Shown here: one piece after another, positions 20,752-28,947 of the stretch
Layout of the letters: every line of letters begins with the position of its first letter
Numbering within the stretch: the stretch's first letter is position 1
NCBI RefSeq assembly: GCF_001718695.1
Contig: NZ_CP013422.1
Location: forward strand, 1,736,001-1,800,000
Direction: 5' to 3'
Source: Burkholderia ubonensis
GTDB taxonomy: Bacteria > Pseudomonadota > Gammaproteobacteria > Burkholderiales > Burkholderiaceae
DNA: 64,000 nt
Position numbers and translations under genes: made by a program
The notes under the pieces: model-generated
What the model saw: only the letters and a program-made list of their open reading frames with translations
The model's database searches: none
What the model was told of the DNA's origin: nothing

Positions 20752-21627
20752 ATGACCGCCGACTCACGTCCCGAACAATTCGTCCTGACGCTGTCGTGCG
20801 CGAGCGCGGCCGGCCAGGTCGCCGCCGTCGTCGGTTTTCTCGACCGCCATCGCTGCTATGTCGATGCGCTGAACGTGTTCGACGACGATCTCAGCAACCG
20901 CTTCTTCGTGCGCTGCGTGTTTCATCCGACCAATGAAACGCTGCAGATCGACGCGCTGCGCCACGAATTCGCGCCGATCGCGGCCGACCTCGGCAGCGAC
21001 CTGCAGTGGGCGATCCACGACGTGAACGCGCGGCCGAAGGTGCTGATCATGGTATCGAAGCTCGAGCACTGCCTTGCAGACCTGCTGTTCCGCTGGCGGA
21101 TGGGCGAGCTGAAGATGGACATCGTCGGCATCGTGTCGAATCATCCCGACTTCGAACCGCTCGCCGCGCAGCATGGGCTGCCGTTCCGGCACTTCCCGAT
21201 CACGCCCGACACGAAGGCGCAGCAGGAAGCGCAGTGGCTCGACTTCTTCGAGACGAGCGGCGCCGAACTCGTGATCCTCGCGCGCTACATGCAGGTGCTG
21301 TCGCAGGAGACGAGCGCGAAGCTCGCGAACCGCGCGATCAACATCCACCATTCGTTCCTGCCCGGCTTCAAGGGCGCGAAGCCGTATCACCAGGCGCACG
21401 CGCGCGGCGTGAAGCTGATCGGCGCGACCGCGCACTTCGTCACCGACGATCTCGACGAAGGCCCGATCATCGAGCAGGTGGTCGAGCGCGTCGATCATGC
21501 GCTGCGTCCCGAACAACTGCTCGCGGTGGGCCGCGACGTCGAATGCATCACGCTCGCGCGTGCGGTGAAGGCGTTCATCGAGCGGCGCGTGTTTCTGAAC
21601 GGCGACCGGACGGTGGTGTTTCCGTAA
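20752..21627 (+). CDS. purU: formyltetrahydrofolate deformylase
   Basis: A 291-residue enzyme hydrolysing 10-formyl-THF to formate and THF, regenerating free folate. It has an N-terminal ACT domain (about 8-85, LTLSCASAAGQVAAVVGFLD) and a formyltransferase-like domain with the catalytic Asn-His in INIHHSFLPGFKGAKPY and Asp in ATAHFVTDDLDEGPII. GAGGAG lies four bases before the ATG. In organisms that demethylate glycine betaine, PurU relieves C1-folate accumulation, which explains its place between the choline-sulfate and betaine loci. It is convergent with the APC permease gene. Confidence 0.96.
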   Translation: MTADSRPEQFVLTLSCASAAGQVAAVVGFLDRHRCYVDALNVFDDDLSNRFFVRCVFHPTNETLQIDALRHEFAPIAADLGSDLQWAIHDVNARPKVLIMVSKLEHCLADLLFRWRMGELKMDIVGIVSNHPDFEPLAAQHGLPFRHFPITPDTKAQQEAQWLDFFETSGAELVILARYMQVLSQETSAKLANRAINIHHSFLPGFKGAKPYHQAHARGVKLIGATAHFVTDDLDEGPIIEQVVERVDHALRPEQLLAVGRDVECITLARAVKAFIERRVFLNGDRTVVFP

Positions 21628-21688
21628 GCGCGCGCCGACGGTCCCGCTCGGACGCGGGCTGCGCGCGACGCGTGTCGCGCGCGGTGAC

Positions 21689-23344
21689 TCATTTCACCCA
21701 GGCGAAGTAATACGATACGCCGATCGTCAGTGCTGCACCGACCAGCGCCGCATATGGCATCAGGCTCAGCCACATCGCGCGCTTCGGCACCTCGAGTTCC
21801 ATGTCGCGCTGCATCTGCGCGGGGAAGCGGCCGCGATCCTGCCAGTAGTGGCGATAGAGGAACACCGGCACGATCAGCAGCATCGCGATCAGCCCGTTGC
21901 GCAGCGTGCCTTCGCCCTGCAGGTTCGCGCCCGCGCCGACGTAGACGAGGTTCGCGTAGCCGCACAGCGAGCCCGCGACGAGCAGCCACGTCGGGCAGCG
22001 GAACGGACGCTCCCAGCCGCCGCGATCCATCCGGTGGATCCAGCCGGACTGAAGGTTCAGGAATACGAACAGCATGTAGCAGACGTTCGAGATCGACAGC
22101 ACCGTCATGTAGTCCGACATCATCAGCAACACGAGGTTGAAGCCGAGATCGGTCCACATCGCGCGCGTCGGCGAGCCGTGCTCGTTTACGTGCGACAGGT
22201 ACTTCGGCAGCCAGCCGTCGACCGACGCCTGGTACAGCGTGCGCGACGAGCCCATCATCGACGTCATCACGATCAGCAGGATCGACAGCATCAGCATCAC
22301 GACGACCGCGTTCGCGACCCATGCGCCGCCGCCGACGATCTTCGCCATCGCCGCGCCGACGCCGGTGCCGTCGCCGATCGCCGGATCGAGCATCGCCTGC
22401 GTGCCGAGCGCGCCCTGGAACGCCATCGGCACGAGCGTCATCACGACGAGGCACAGCGCGCCCGACCAGAAGATCGCCTTCGCGGTGTCGCGGCGCGGAT
22501 CACGGAATTCGCGCGTATAGCAGACGGCCGTCTCGAAGCCGTACGATGCCCAGCCCGCCATGAACATCGCGCCGAGCGCCATCACGACGCCCTGGCCGTT
22601 CCACGAGCCGAAGGTCGCGGTGGTCAGGTTGCCCTGCGCGTCGTGGCCGAGCGGCAGCAGCGGCAACAGGTTCGACATCGGCACGTCGCCGGTCACGAAC
22701 GGCACGATGCCGACGATCAGCAGCGGCGTGAGCGACGCGATGCCGAGAATGCGCTGCGTGCGCGCGGCCTTCGACGCACCGCTGTGCTGAAGCTTGAACG
22801 TGACGAGGAGCAGGATCGTCGCGATGATGAACGTCGCGTTGATCCGCAGGGAAAGGCCCGGCTTGATGAAGCTCAGGTCTGCGATCTTGAGCTGCCAGTG
22901 CAGCACCGCCGCATCGGCGGGAAAGAGGCTCGTCAGCGCGTAGCTCGCCGCGAGACCGCATCCGAGTGCGAGCATCGGCGACCACGCGAGCCAGTTGCAC
23001 CACACGGATACCGGGGCAATCAGTTTGCTGTAACGCACCCAGCCGATCGCGCCATACACCGACGCACCGCCCGATTTATGGGGAAATAGCCCGGAAATTT
23101 CCGCATAAGTCGCGCTCTGGATCAGCCCCATCGTGATCGCGGCGATCCAGATCGCCCACGCGGGCTGGCCGATCGTCGCGCACACGCCGCCGATCGTGAA
23201 CAGCACGCCTGCCGGCACGCCGCTCGTTACCCAGAATGCATCCTTCCAAGTCAGGCCACGATGCAGCGTGTGGCCCGTCGAATCATGTGAGATGGTTGCC
23301 TCAACATCACTGGTGCCATTCGCACGCAGTCCTGCCTGACTCAT
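21689..23344 (-). CDS. APC-superfamily amino acid/amine permease, last gene of the betaine catabolic run
   Basis: A 551-residue inner-membrane protein with about 12 hydrophobic segments; APC hallmarks include GLTWKDAFWVTSGVPAGVLF, YAEISGLFPHKSGGASVYGA, FMAGWASYGFETAVCYTREF and TSMMGSSRTLYQASVDGW. The start ATG (23342-23344) has AGGAGG six bases upstream on the minus strand; the longer in-frame extension lacks family features. Position at the end of the gbc/dgc run suggests uptake or exchange of a betaine-pathway compound, but transport specificity is inference. It is intact. Confidence 0.88.
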   Translation of the reverse strand: MSQAGLRANGTSDVEATISHDSTGHTLHRGLTWKDAFWVTSGVPAGVLFTIGGVCATIGQPAWAIWIAAITMGLIQSATYAEISGLFPHKSGGASVYGAIGWVRYSKLIAPVSVWCNWLAWSPMLALGCGLAASYALTSLFPADAAVLHWQLKIADLSFIKPGLSLRINATFIIATILLLVTFKLQHSGASKAARTQRILGIASLTPLLIVGIVPFVTGDVPMSNLLPLLPLGHDAQGNLTTATFGSWNGQGVVMALGAMFMAGWASYGFETAVCYTREFRDPRRDTAKAIFWSGALCLVVMTLVPMAFQGALGTQAMLDPAIGDGTGVGAAMAKIVGGGAWVANAVVVMLMLSILLIVMTSMMGSSRTLYQASVDGWLPKYLSHVNEHGSPTRAMWTDLGFNLVLLMMSDYMTVLSISNVCYMLFVFLNLQSGWIHRMDRGGWERPFRCPTWLLVAGSLCGYANLVYVGAGANLQGEGTLRNGLIAMLLIVPVFLYRHYWQDRGRFPAQMQRDMELEVPKRAMWLSLMPYAALVGAALTIGVSYYFAWVK

Positions 23345-23511
23345 CCAAATCCTCCTGTGATGACTCCGCACAAGAGGCGCAGTGTAACAACTTTTGCGCT
23401 TTTTTGCAGAATCGGAAAAATAACTCCGGGATATGACGCCGGCTCCGCCGCATTGCTTCGGAATCCTGCGCGTCACTCCCGGACGTCGTTTTTATGTTTT
23501 CGTGTGACGAT

Positions 23512-24375
23512 TTACTGCACGCCTTCCGTCCATGCATTCACGCGGTCCGCATGGGCTGCGATCCACGCATCGGCGGCGGCGTCCGGCTTCGAGCCGTTCT
23601 GGATCGCCAGCATCACGCTGTCGATTTCGCCCGGCTTCCACTGGAATTTCTTCAGGAACGCCACCACCGGCTTCGCCTTCGTTTCGAGGCCCGGATTCGC
23701 GACGCTGTCGACGTGCTCCGCGCCGCCGAACACCTTCTTCGGATCGTCGAGGAAGCGCAGCTTCCACTTCGCGAACATCCAGTGCGGCGCCCAACCGGTG
23801 ACGATCACCGGCTTGTTCGCGTTGACCGAACGCGCCAGCTCCGCCGTCATCGCACTGCCCGAGCTCGGCATCAGCGAATAGTTGAGGCCGTAGTTCTTGA
23901 TCGCCTCGTCGGTCTTGCGCATCACGCCGGCACCGGCGTCGATCCCGACGATGCGGCCGCCGAAGTCGGCCTTCTCCGCATTCAGATCGTCGATGCTCTT
24001 CGCCTTCACGTAGGCCGGCACGATCAGGCCGATCTTCGCGTCGTTGAAGTTCGCGCCGAGATCGACGACCTTGGCCTTGTACTGATCCCAGTACGAGCCG
24101 TGCGTGACCGGCAGCCACGCCGACAGCGTCGCGTCGAGGTCGCCGCGCGCGACGCCCTGCCACATCACGCCGGCCGCGACCGGCACGAGCTGCACCTGGT
24201 AGCCCAGCTTCTTCTCGATGATGCGCGCGGCGACGTTCGACGTCGCGACGCTGTCGTCCCAGCCTTCGACATAGCCGATCTTCAGCGTGGGTTTCGTGTC
24301 GGCAAGCGCCGACGCACTCAGCGCCACCATCGCCGACAGCGCGCCGGCATACAGCAGTTTTCCGAACAACTTCAT
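23512..24375 (-). CDS. glycine betaine/carnitine-type ABC substrate-binding protein (OpuAC family)
   Basis: A 287-residue periplasmic protein: signal peptide to about residue 25 (ALSASALA-DTK), then TLKIGYVEGWDDSVATSNVA, GVARGDLDATLSAWLPVTHGSYW and VIVTGWAPHWMFAKWKLRFLDDP, containing the Trp residues that form the aromatic cage for quaternary amines in OpuAC/ProX/CaiX proteins. It is separated from gbcB by 116 nt and from the permease by 167 nt, same strand. In pseudomonads several such binding proteins feed a single Cbc permease; the absence of permease and ATPase genes here fits that model. Confidence 0.9.
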   Translation of the reverse strand: MKLFGKLLYAGALSAMVALSASALADTKPTLKIGYVEGWDDSVATSNVAARIIEKKLGYQVQLVPVAAGVMWQGVARGDLDATLSAWLPVTHGSYWDQYKAKVVDLGANFNDAKIGLIVPAYVKAKSIDDLNAEKADFGGRIVGIDAGAGVMRKTDEAIKNYGLNYSLMPSSGSAMTAELARSVNANKPVIVTGWAPHWMFAKWKLRFLDDPKKVFGGAEHVDSVANPGLETKAKPVVAFLKKFQWKPGEIDSVMLAIQNGSKPDAAADAWIAAHADRVNAWTEGVQ

Positions 24376-24491
24376 GGTCGATCTCCTTTGAATCGGGCGC
24401 GAATGCCCCCATGCCTCTCTAGGTTCTTCAACCACAATTCCACGGTATCGTTGTTTTCCGACGCGCGCTTGTCCAGTTGCGACGCCGGCGG

Positions 24492-25659
24492 CTACTTGTC
24501 GATCACGAGGTCCGTCAGCGGCTTGCTGCAGCACAGCAGCACCATCCCCTGATCGATCTCGCGCTGGCGAATCCCGCCGTTGTGCTTCATCTCCACCTGG
24601 CCGGACACGAGCTTCACCTTGCAGGTGCCGCACATGCCTTGCGTGCACGACGCGGGCAGCCGCACGCCCGACTGGCGCGCCGCGTCGAGCACGTGCTGCT
24701 CCGAGCCGCAGGCGATCTCACGGTTGCTCTTTGCGAAGCTGACGGTGAACTGCGTCGTCGCCTTGTCGCTGTCCGCGCCGTCGCCGTTCGTGGTTCGTGG
24801 CGGGTGCAAGATCGGCGGCCAGCTCGTCGCTCGCCGTCTGCGCGAGCGTCTCGAACGAGAAGCTTTCCTCGTGGTACTGCTTGCGATCGAAGCCCGCTTC
24901 GTCGAGCAGGTCGCGCACGGCCTTCATGTACGGCGCCGGGCCGCACGTGAAGATTTCGCGCTCCATGAAGTCCGGCGCGATCAGCTTCAGCAGCGACAGC
25001 GACAGGAAGCCCGTGACGCCCGGCCAGCTGGTGCGCGCGCCGACCCGCTCGACGACGAACGACGTGCGGAAATTCGTGTGGTTCGTCGCGATCAGGTCGA
25101 GCTCGCGCGCGAAGATGATGTCGTCGGGCGTGCGTGCGCTGTGCACGAACACGATGTCGCGATCCTCGGCGAGATCGTGATGCGCGCGGCTCATCGACAT
25201 CAGCGGCGTGATGCCGGAGCCGGCGGACAGGAACAGGTACTTGCGCGCCGGATGCCGCGCGCAGGTGAACTCGCCGGCCGGGCCGAGCACACGGATCGGC
25301 GCGCCCGGCTGCAGGTTGTCGTGCAGCCAGTTCGACACCTTGCCGCCCGGCACGCGCTTGACCGTGATCGAAATCGTGTGCGGCCGCGCGGGCGACGACG
25401 AAATCGTGTAGCAGCGGTTGATCGTCTCGCCGTCGATGTCGAGCTCGAGCGTGATGAACTGCCCAGGCTCGAACGAGAACGCACGGCCCTGCGGCGAACG
25501 GAAGAAGAAACTCTTCACGTCGTGCGTTTCCTGCCGCACCTGGCAGCAGACCAGTGTTTCCTCGACGTCGCTCGTCCAGCGCTCGGGAAGCGCGTTCCAG
25601 AACGCCGGGCGCGTCACCCGGCTGTCGGTCGGCTCGAAATTCGCCGCATCTCGCATCAT
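24492..25659 (-). pseudogene. gbcB: glycine betaine demethylase reductase component, frame broken before the ferredoxin domain
   Basis: GbcB passes electrons from NAD(P)H to the Rieske oxygenase GbcA. The open part (24718-25659) encodes the FAD-binding (RCYTISSSP) and NAD-binding (YLFLSAGSGITPLM, FTCGPAPYMKAV) domains. The C-terminal plant-type [2Fe-2S] domain (C-x4-C-x2-C in SCTQGMCGTCKVKL, and final Cys in LLCCSKP) is in another frame (24492-24809). The cause is visible: TTCGTGG is tandemly repeated at 24787-24793 and 24794-24800; removing one copy restores a continuous ~386-residue protein. As written, translation continues past codon ~288 into an unrelated Arg-rich tail and loses the iron-sulfur domain. 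The start is ATGATG at 25654-25659, 30 nt after gbcA. Confidence 0.85.
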
Positions 25660-25689
25660 GTCTTGCTCCGCTTGCTGTTCCGCTGACGA

Positions 25690-26931
25690 CTACGCGCCGG
25701 TCTTTTCGGCGAGCCGGCCGATGTACCAGGCCGCGAATTTCTCGACGAGCCCTTCGGTGTACGGCGAGTACGGGCCCGGCTCGTACGCGCTGCTCGTCGC
25801 GCCGCGCTGCGAAAACTCGACGAGCGCGCGGTCCTGGTCGTTGGTCGCGTTCCACACGGCCGTGAGGTTCTTCACGTCGTAGTCGATGCCTTCCTTCGCG
25901 TCCTTGTGCACGAGCCACTTGGTGCGCACGAGCGTCTTGCCGGCCGACAGCGGAATCACCGAGAACGTGACGATGTGGTCGCTCATGAAGTGGTGCCACG
26001 AGTTCGGCTGCGTCCAGAACGACAGGCCGCCGAGATCAGGCTGGCTGAAATCGCCCAGCAGCTTCTTCGACGCGACCTTCGCGTCGAGCGTCTGGGATTC
26101 GCCGCTGCGGTCGAGCGGCAGGCGCTGCGTGCGGAACCCGGTCACGTCGAGCAGCCTTTCGACCTCGGCGGACGGCAGGCCCATCTCGGCCCACTCCTTC
26201 CCTCGCCGGATGCACGTCTCCGCAAACGCGTCCATGCCCTCGGCGTTGGCGTCGGAGCGCTGATAGCCGAACCCGTATTCGTACAGCGAGATCGTCAGCT
26301 CCGGATGGTTCGCGACGCAGTGATAGCATTCGCGGTTGTTCTCCATCGTGAGCTTCCAGTTGCCTTCCTCGATGATGTCGATCTGCGCGGCGATCTTCGC
26401 GTTCGGCAGGTCATGCGGCAGCAGGTACGGCTCCATCGTCGCGCGCAGTTGCGCGAAGTCCGCCGGCGGCTCGTCCGCGAGGCAGATGAAGATCAGGCCC
26501 GCGAGGTTCTCGACGTGCACCTGCTTCAGGCTGTGCTTGCAGCGGTCGAACTGCTCGCCCATGTGCTCGGCGAACATCAGCTGGCCGGTCAGGTTGTAGG
26601 TCCAGCTGTGGTACGGGCACACGATATTGCCGACCGACCCTTTGTCCTCGTTGCACAGCCGCGCGCCGCGATGGCGGCAGACGTTGTGGAACGCGCGGAT
26701 CTGCATGTCGTCGTCGCGCACGATCAGGATCGAATCGCTCCCCAGTTGCACGGTCACGTAGTCGCCCGGCTCGGGCACGTCCGGCTCGACCGCCACCTGG
26801 ATCCAGTGCTGGCGGAAGATCGCCTCCATGTCGAGCGCGAAAATCTCCTCGCTCGTGTAGAACGGCGCTTCCAGGCTGTACCCTGCCTTGCGTCGTTCGA
26901 TCAGTGCACGAATGTCTGCCGTTACTTTCAT
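25690..26931 (-). CDS. gbcA: glycine betaine demethylase, Rieske oxygenase component
   Basis: A 413-residue Rieske non-heme iron oxygenase that removes one methyl from glycine betaine, giving dimethylglycine and formaldehyde. The Rieske ligands are complete: C85-x-H87 in CRHRGARLC and C105-x2-H108 in CPYHSWTY. The catalytic domain has the mononuclear-iron region NNRECYHCVANHPE and the acidic bridging segment typical of GbcA-type oxygenases. It is immediately upstream of gbcB (30 nt) and downstream of the etfB-like gene (51 nt). The reading frame is intact, but its partner GbcB is not. Confidence 0.95.
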   Translation of the reverse strand: MKVTADIRALIERRKAGYSLEAPFYTSEEIFALDMEAIFRQHWIQVAVEPDVPEPGDYVTVQLGSDSILIVRDDDMQIRAFHNVCRHRGARLCNEDKGSVGNIVCPYHSWTYNLTGQLMFAEHMGEQFDRCKHSLKQVHVENLAGLIFICLADEPPADFAQLRATMEPYLLPHDLPNAKIAAQIDIIEEGNWKLTMENNRECYHCVANHPELTISLYEYGFGYQRSDANAEGMDAFAETCIRRGKEWAEMGLPSAEVERLLDVTGFRTQRLPLDRSGESQTLDAKVASKKLLGDFSQPDLGGLSFWTQPNSWHHFMSDHIVTFSVIPLSAGKTLVRTKWLVHKDAKEGIDYDVKNLTAVWNATNDQDRALVEFSQRGATSSAYEPGPYSPYTEGLVEKFAAWYIGRLAEKTGA

Positions 26932-26982
26932 CGTTTGCTCCGGATTCCTTGCGTCCCTGGGTTCTTGCCGACAGGCATCAAA

Positions 26983-27773
26983 TCAGTAGTCGATGAGCTG
27001 ATGCTCGCGCAAATACGCGAGGATCACTTGTGCTTTTTCGACCGAACTCCCTTCATTTACGACGTTCCCGCCCCGGCTTTCGGTGGTGGTCGCCGACAGC
27101 ATCCGGGCATGCCCGGAGCGCTTCTCGGCGGCGGCCAGCTTCACCGGCTTGCGTTCGATCGCACCGACCGTCCACGCGGCCGCGCCGGCGTCCGCGCCGG
27201 GCGACACCCGCACCGGGCGCACGCTGCCCGCCTTCAGCCGCGCATACGCGTAGCGCGGCTGCACGTTCGCGAGCGGATGCACGGCGACGACCGCCGGCAG
27301 CGCGGCGTCGACGCGCCGCCGCAGCCCTTTCGGCAAGAATTGCCGAACCGTCGCGCGGCCCGCGTCGATCGTCAGATCGACGGCCGAGCCGACGAGCGGA
27401 TAGCCCAGCGCCGCGGCGACCTGATACGGCAGCATCCCGGTGTCGTACGCGCCCTCGGCGCGCGTGCCGGTCAGCACGAGGTCGTAGCCGTCGACGCGCG
27501 CGGCGAGCGCGCGCGCGGCATCGTCGCCGTCGCGGCAGGTCAGCACCTCGACCTCCCGCGCGCCGAGCGCCAGGTATTCGGCGAGCGCCGGCGTGATCTG
27601 ATCGGGTCGCCCGCGTGGATCACGTCGAGCTGCGAGTGATGGCGCTCGGCCAGCGTGCGGCCGAGCTCGAGCGCGGCCGCGTCGTTGCGGCTGTAGCGCT
27701 GCGCGCCGCTGACCGGATGCCGGCCGACCGACACCAGCACCGCGATGCGCTTCAACAGTCGGGGGGCGTTCAT
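26983..27773 (-). pseudogene. electron transfer flavoprotein beta subunit of the dimethylglycine demethylase system, frameshifted
   Basis: The N-terminal 57 codons (MNAPRLLKRIAVLVSVGRHP ... LDVIHAGDP) and the remainder (LTCRDGDDAARALAARVDGYDLVL ... LREHQLIDY) are in different frames. A single missing base near 27601-27606 explains it: restoring one G in CCGATC lets GDPDQITPALAEYLALGA read through, giving a normal ~263-residue EtfB. EtfB pairs with EtfA to bind FAD and carries electrons from DgcAB towards ETF-ubiquinone oxidoreductase. The ATG overlaps the etfA stop by four bases (ATGA), a classic coupled pair. As written, translation from the native start ends after 77 codons. Confidence 0.83.
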
Positions 27774-28939
27774 GCAGCGACTCCTTCCGGTTGACGGGCG
27801 CCGGCCGCTGCCGGCGATGCGCCGCGCGCGGCCCGCGCGGCCTGGACCTGCTCGATCAGCGCGGCGATCGTGCCCTGCGCGTCGCCGACCACCGTCAGGT
27901 TCGCGCGCTTCGCGATCGGCGCGCTGCCGTCGAGGTTCACCGCGATCACGTGGCGGCAGTCCTTGATGCCCTGCAGGTGCTGCACCGCGCCCGAAATGCC
28001 GAACGCGATGTAGACGCTCGCCTCGACCGTCTTGCCGGTCGCGCCGACCTGCTTGTCGCGCGTGAAATGGCCGTTGTCGACCGCGACGCGGCTCGCGCCG
28101 ATCGCCGCGCCGAACGCGCCGGCGAGCCGCTCGAACGCGCCGATGTCGGTCACGCCGTTGCCGGCCGATACGATGAAATCGGCCTCCTCGAGCGCGACCT
28201 GCGCCGCGTCGATTTCCTCGAGGCCGAGATCGCGATACGACTGAGTGGCGTCGCCCGCCGGGCGGATGAAGTCGCCGGCAAGGCGCTCGCCCGCGCCGAC
28301 GAACGGCAGCTTCGGGTCCACCGCGTTCGGCGCGAGCAGGATCACGTCCGGCAGCGCACGCGTGGCGAATGCGCGTCTTGCGTGCGCATACGCGCCGACG
28401 TGCCGCGCGTCGAGCTCGACCACGTGGGTCGCGACGCTCGCGCCGGCCGCCGCCGCATGGCGCCGGCCGAGATCGCCGTCACCGCTCGCGTTGTCGGGCA
28501 CGAACACGTGCTTCGGCGCGAGCGCCGCGACGCACGCCTGCAACGCTTGCAATTCGCTTTCAGGCGCGAACGCGCGGCGATCGAAGCCGCTCAGCTCGAT
28601 CAGCTTGTCGACGCCGAGTTCGGCCACGTCGTCCTTCAGTTCGCCGAACACCAGCAGCGCGACTTCGGTTTGCGCGTCGGCGAGCAGCGCGGCGGCCGCG
28701 ATTGCCTGGCGCGCATGGTCGTCGAGCGCGCCACGCTCGCTGTGCGCCACCGCGAGCAGCACGTGCTTCGGGTCCTGCACAGCGCGGCGCGGCTTCGCGG
28801 CCGCGGCGCCGTGCGCGTGGGCGGACCAGTGCGCGGCGCTCGCGTCTGCGCTGCCTTCCTCGCCCAGCGTGATGCGCTTCAGGCCCGCCGCCGTGATGAT
28901 GAACGGCCGGCGCGGATCGATTCGTTTGATCGTGTTCAT
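27770..28939 (-). CDS. electron transfer flavoprotein alpha subunit of the dimethylglycine demethylase system
   Basis: A 389-residue EtfA-family protein. The start MNTIKRIDPRRPFIITAAGL is the ATG complementary to 28937-28939, eight bases after dgcB; a much longer open frame running through dgcB in another phase is a shadow. The C-terminal FAD-binding domain is clear: EEADFIVSAGNGVTDIGAFERLA, AASRVAVDNGHFT-type segment (GASRVAVDNGHFTRDKQVGATGKTV) and YIAFGISGAVQHLQGIKDC. It accepts electrons from dimethylglycine demethylation. Intact, but its beta partner is frameshifted. Confidence 0.92.
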   Translation of the reverse strand: MNTIKRIDPRRPFIITAAGLKRITLGEEGSADASAAHWSAHAHGAAAAKPRRAVQDPKHVLLAVAHSERGALDDHARQAIAAAALLADAQTEVALLVFGELKDDVAELGVDKLIELSGFDRRAFAPESELQALQACVAALAPKHVFVPDNASGDGDLGRRHAAAAGASVATHVVELDARHVGAYAHARRAFATRALPDVILLAPNAVDPKLPFVGAGERLAGDFIRPAGDATQSYRDLGLEEIDAAQVALEEADFIVSAGNGVTDIGAFERLAGAFGAAIGASRVAVDNGHFTRDKQVGATGKTVEASVYIAFGISGAVQHLQGIKDCRHVIAVNLDGSAPIAKRANLTVVGDAQGTIAALIEQVQAARAARGASPAAAGARQPEGVAA

Positions 28940-28947
28940 CGATTCAC

